This document shows, in pieces, positions 6,334-7,808 of a DNA stretch of 7,808 bases. The first letter of the stretch is position 1. Every line of letters begins with the position of its first letter. The notes under the pieces were generated by a model, which worked only from the letters and a program-made list of their open reading frames with translations, searched no databases and was not told the origin of the DNA. Source of the stretch: Burkholderiales bacterium (GTDB lineage Bacteria; Pseudomonadota; Gammaproteobacteria; Burkholderiales; Burkholderiaceae_C); the NCBI GenBank assembly GCA_025354615.1, contig JANXMO010000068.1:1-7808 (forward strand), in the 5' to 3' direction. Position numbers and translations under genes: made by a program.

Positions 6334-7284
6334 CTAATTCAAATCCAGCGTCTGCAGCTGTGGCATGCCGGCCAGCGCGGTGATGATGTCGATCGGCATG
6401 GGTACAAGGTTGTGCCCATAACCCCTCGTTTCGCTCAAACCCAGCACTTTGAGGCCTTTGTGCGAAGTGAGTGCAAAAAGACTTTCATCGGGCACTTGCC
6501 GGCCGCGCAGTTGCAATGTCGTCAAGCGCGGCAGTGTGACCAATGCTTGGGCGGTGGCGTGTGGCAACCTGCTGGGAACACGTCTCATATTTTCCAGGTT
6601 CAACGTGGTCAGCGTGGGGTGTTGTGTCAACGCAATCAGTTTGACGTTGTGATACGCCTTTTCGTTCAGCGTCAGCGACTCAAGCCGAACATTCATCAAG
6701 TGCCGTTTGAACCCCTTGGCTGTGATGGATGAAACGCCCGCGAGTGTCAAGTGTTTCAAGTCTTTTGGCAATTGCCCCAAGTGATCGTCCGTGAAGCCCG
6801 CACCGTTCAGCGTCATGGACTTGATACAGGTGAACTTTTTAAACAGATCGCCAAATTTTTCAACCGAACTTTGAGGTTGCCCCGAAGGCGCACTTTGCCC
6901 ATGCAAGGCGTTCAGCCCGGCCATGTCCAGTGTCAATCTCCGCAGGTTGTCGGACGCCACTGCCGAGCTGGCTTTGTTGACGGCGCGTAGCGAGCGCAGC
7001 AACTCGTTCGGTGCATTACTCATTTCGGCCATGCGAGGGAGATGCTTCACGATCGTCTGCAGCGGCCCCAAGCCGTCAGCTGGCGGCAATACGGCCAGTC
7101 GTGGTGCCCGCAAAAAGGGACTGATGACAACGGAACCCATCCGCGCGACCAGCCCAGTCTCACCAGTGGACGGCGCCTGCGTTGGCACCAATGACTCGCC
7201 AGTCAATTCCTCAAAATCCCGCTTCCATTCAGGAGAGGACTGTGTGAGTACCCGCTTGGCGGACTTAAATTGAGTGGGCAGCAT
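6334..7284 (-). CDS. LRR protein, N-terminal piece with F-box-like stretch, ending at TAG
   Basis: This is a 316-codon frame from an ATG at 7284; a TTG two codons earlier is the only other start before an upstream in-frame stop (7297-7299). Neither has a ribosome-binding site, which supports loss of the true N-terminus by frameshift. Residues 1-65 are polar and probably disordered, with SSPEWKRDFEELTGE. Residues about 66-120 resemble an F-box: VLPP, then LQTIVKHLP, then LLRSLRAVNKASSAVASDNLRRLTL. From about residue 150 come LRRs: CIKSMTLNGAGFTDD, LKHLTLAGVSSIT, LESLTLNEKAYHN, LTTLNLENMRRV, LTTLQLRGRQVPDESLFAL, LKVLGLSETRG and LQTLDLN at the stop. Loss of the downstream repeats would leave a half solenoid. 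The F-box/LRR pairing is known from Ralstonia GALA type III effectors, which recruit plant SKP1. Whether this protein was ever secreted cannot be judged here. Confidence 0.6.
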   Translation of the reverse strand: MLPTQFKSAKRVLTQSSPEWKRDFEELTGESLVPTQAPSTGETGLVARMGSVVISPFLRAPRLAVLPPADGLGPLQTIVKHLPRMAEMSNAPNELLRSLRAVNKASSAVASDNLRRLTLDMAGLNALHGQSAPSGQPQSSVEKFGDLFKKFTCIKSMTLNGAGFTDDHLGQLPKDLKHLTLAGVSSITAKGFKRHLMNVRLESLTLNEKAYHNVKLIALTQHPTLTTLNLENMRRVPSRLPHATAQALVTLPRLTTLQLRGRQVPDESLFALTSHKGLKVLGLSETRGYGHNLVPMPIDIITALAGMPQLQTLDLN

Positions 7285-7363
7285 GGACAAGGCGACTCAA
7301 GTGCCAACTGCCCGCGCGGTTGCTGGACAGGGGAGAAGGGAAAAGTTTTGTCAAACATAGCCA

Positions 7364-7367
7364 CTCC
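7364..7367 (-). promoter_or_regulatory. Ribosome-binding site GGAG for the ATG at 7358
   Basis: On the - strand GGAG is followed by TGGCT and then ATG (7358-7356), ideal spacing of 5 bases. It points to the original start of the LRR gene in a frame different from the one encoding the LRRs, and is the main evidence for an N-terminal frameshift. Earlier TTG (7406) and ATG (7382) codons in the same frame lack such a site. Confidence 0.55.
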
Positions 7368-7474
7368 AACGAACGCGTGCATCTTGCAAAGCGAAAAGTT
7401 GTTCAAGATAGCGAGACACGGCTCCGCACGGCAGCGTCAATTGCTAATCGAAAAGGTGATGTCGGTGGCAGTTC

Positions 7475-7492
7475 TTGCGCGCCGCGGCGCAA
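7475..7492. repeat. Inverted repeat in the gap between LRR locus and RNA methyltransferase
   Basis: TTGCGC (7475-7480) and GCGCAA (7487-7492) flank GCCGCG, and the bases 7479-7490 (GCGCCGCGGCGC) are a perfect 12-base palindrome. No T-run follows on the - strand, so it is not a clear terminator for the upstream methyltransferase gene. The rest of the 180-base gap (7359-7538) shows no further gene. A TTGACG hexamer (complement of 7435-7440) lacks a well-spaced -10 box. Confidence 0.35.
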
Positions 7493-7538
7493 TGAACAAA
7501 ACCCGCGGCGGTTTCAAGGCAGTCCCAGCGCGCAAGGC

Positions 7539-7808
7539 TCATCCGCCCCGCATCGTCCCCGCCACCAAGTCAAACCGAAACAACCGGCACTCGATCGGCC
7601 CGTTCCACATCGGCACACGGCGCGCGGCTTTGAGTCGCATCAACCCCGGCAGTTTGCTGTCAGGGCTGAGCACATGGGCCGCCCAGCCGGCGGGGTGCTG
7701 GGTGTAGGCGCGCTTCCAGTGGGCGGACAGGTGGGTGAAGAAGTCAGGGGGTAGGGCGGTGTTACTGCTGTTGTCATCGCTTTCCACTGGTGGCAGTGGC
7801 GCGGCCTT
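7539..7808 (-). CDS. THUMP-domain class I SAM-dependent RNA methyltransferase, C-terminal end (RlmL-like)
   Basis: The last 89 codons of a gene that enters from the right edge; the frame is open to base 7808, so a GTG at 7787 is not taken as its start. The visible part ends in LPPDFFTHLSAHWKRAY, then HPAGWAAHVLSPDSKLPG, LMRLKAARRVPMWNGPIEC and RLFRFDLVAG. This succession (an F/Y-L-LK-like helix, GW-x-x-x-LS-x-D, LRLK-x-x-RR-P-NG-x-IECRLF) is what I recall from the C-terminus of betaproteobacterial THUMP-containing methyltransferases of the RlmL (23S rRNA m2G2445) group. The catalytic and THUMP domains lie outside the window, so the exact RNA target is not testable here. It is co-directional with the LRR locus, whose presumed start lies 180 bases downstream. 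Confidence 0.7.
   Translation of the reverse strand, partial: KAAPLPPVESDDNSSNTALPPDFFTHLSAHWKRAYTQHPAGWAAHVLSPDSKLPGLMRLKAARRVPMWNGPIECRLFRFDLVAGTMRGG

Larger units (their letters stand above)
5341..7358 (-). pseudogene. Disrupted GALA-like leucine-rich-repeat (F-box-like) protein gene
   Basis: The two - strand LRR frames at 6334-7290 and 5341-6327 are in the same reading frame, separated only by a TAG at 6334-6336 and two codons. Reading through the TAG gives one continuous LRR protein of about 647 residues from the ATG at 7284. The stop falls inside a normal repeat: LDLN, stop, TGVNDEAA lines up with LELADNRITDLGA and LDLADTGDW from the same protein, so exactly one variable codon is replaced. 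A second lesion is likely at the N-terminus. The only strong start signal is GGAG (complement of 7364-7367), 5 bases before an ATG at 7358. That ATG opens a frame (MFDKTFPFSPVQQPRGQLALE) that meets the LRR frame one base out of phase near 7285-7300. G+C is markedly lower than in neighbouring genes. I read this as a decaying acquired gene; assembly error or readthrough remain possible. Confidence 0.65.

Noticed and set aside
6334..6336. TAG read as pyrrolysine or as programmed readthrough
   Set aside because: Nothing in the window suggests recoding machinery, and the locus shows a second probable lesion. A plain nonsense mutation is simpler.
5524..6337. Long + strand frames (5524-6081, 5912-6337) opposite the LRR locus
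   Set aside because: They have no recognisable motif, and the - strand encodes regular LRRs across the same bases. These are antisense shadows.
7401..7440. TTGACG hexamer on the - strand as a promoter for the LRR gene
   Set aside because: The nearest -10-like TATCTT is 24 bases away instead of about 17, so the pair is not credible.
1..7808. A complete new defence, toxin-antitoxin or mobile system
   Set aside because: No nuclease, transposase, integrase, reverse transcriptase or paired small toxin-like genes were seen. Only the disrupted LRR locus stands out.

Overview
The window looks like a chromosomal segment of a high-G+C betaproteobacterium, most likely order Burkholderiales. The housekeeping proteins (PntB, FadD, RsmE, a YidB-family protein and the tail of a THUMP-domain RNA methyltransferase) all read like that group, and the coding sequence is rich in G+C at third positions. 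The assignment rests on recognising protein families by eye, not on a search.

Layout. From 1 to about 5034 the genes lie on the + strand: the C-terminal 425 codons of pntB (its start is outside the window), fadD, a small three-helix membrane protein, rsmE and a YidB-family gene. fadD, the membrane protein and rsmE are tightly spaced (58 and 18 bases apart) and may be co-transcribed. From 5035 to 5340 there is no gene. That stretch holds hairpins and a small cluster of dispersed-repeat copies, including an exact 19-base direct repeat and a terminator-like stem-loop. From 5341 to the right edge everything lies on the - strand: a leucine-rich-repeat (LRR) reading frame of about 2 kb, then the C-terminal 89 codons of an RlmL-type RNA methyltransferase.

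The most interesting part is the LRR locus (5341-7358). It carries degenerate LRRs of the 'GALA' style (ITDLGALAL, IGWLGAKALL), and its N-terminal part has an F-box-like stretch. That combination is known from Ralstonia GALA type III effectors. The frame is interrupted by one in-frame TAG inside an otherwise perfect LRR. Its only good ribosome-binding site/ATG lies upstream in another frame, which suggests a second lesion, a frameshift near the N-terminus. The region is clearly lower in G+C than its surroundings. The simplest reading is an acquired eukaryote-like LRR/F-box gene decaying between two housekeeping loci.

Functionally, the left part combines redox balancing (PntB proton-translocating transhydrogenase), fatty-acid activation (FadD) and ribosome modification (RsmE, and RlmL at the far edge). 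No complete new defence or mobile system, CRISPR array, tRNA, rRNA or transposase was seen.
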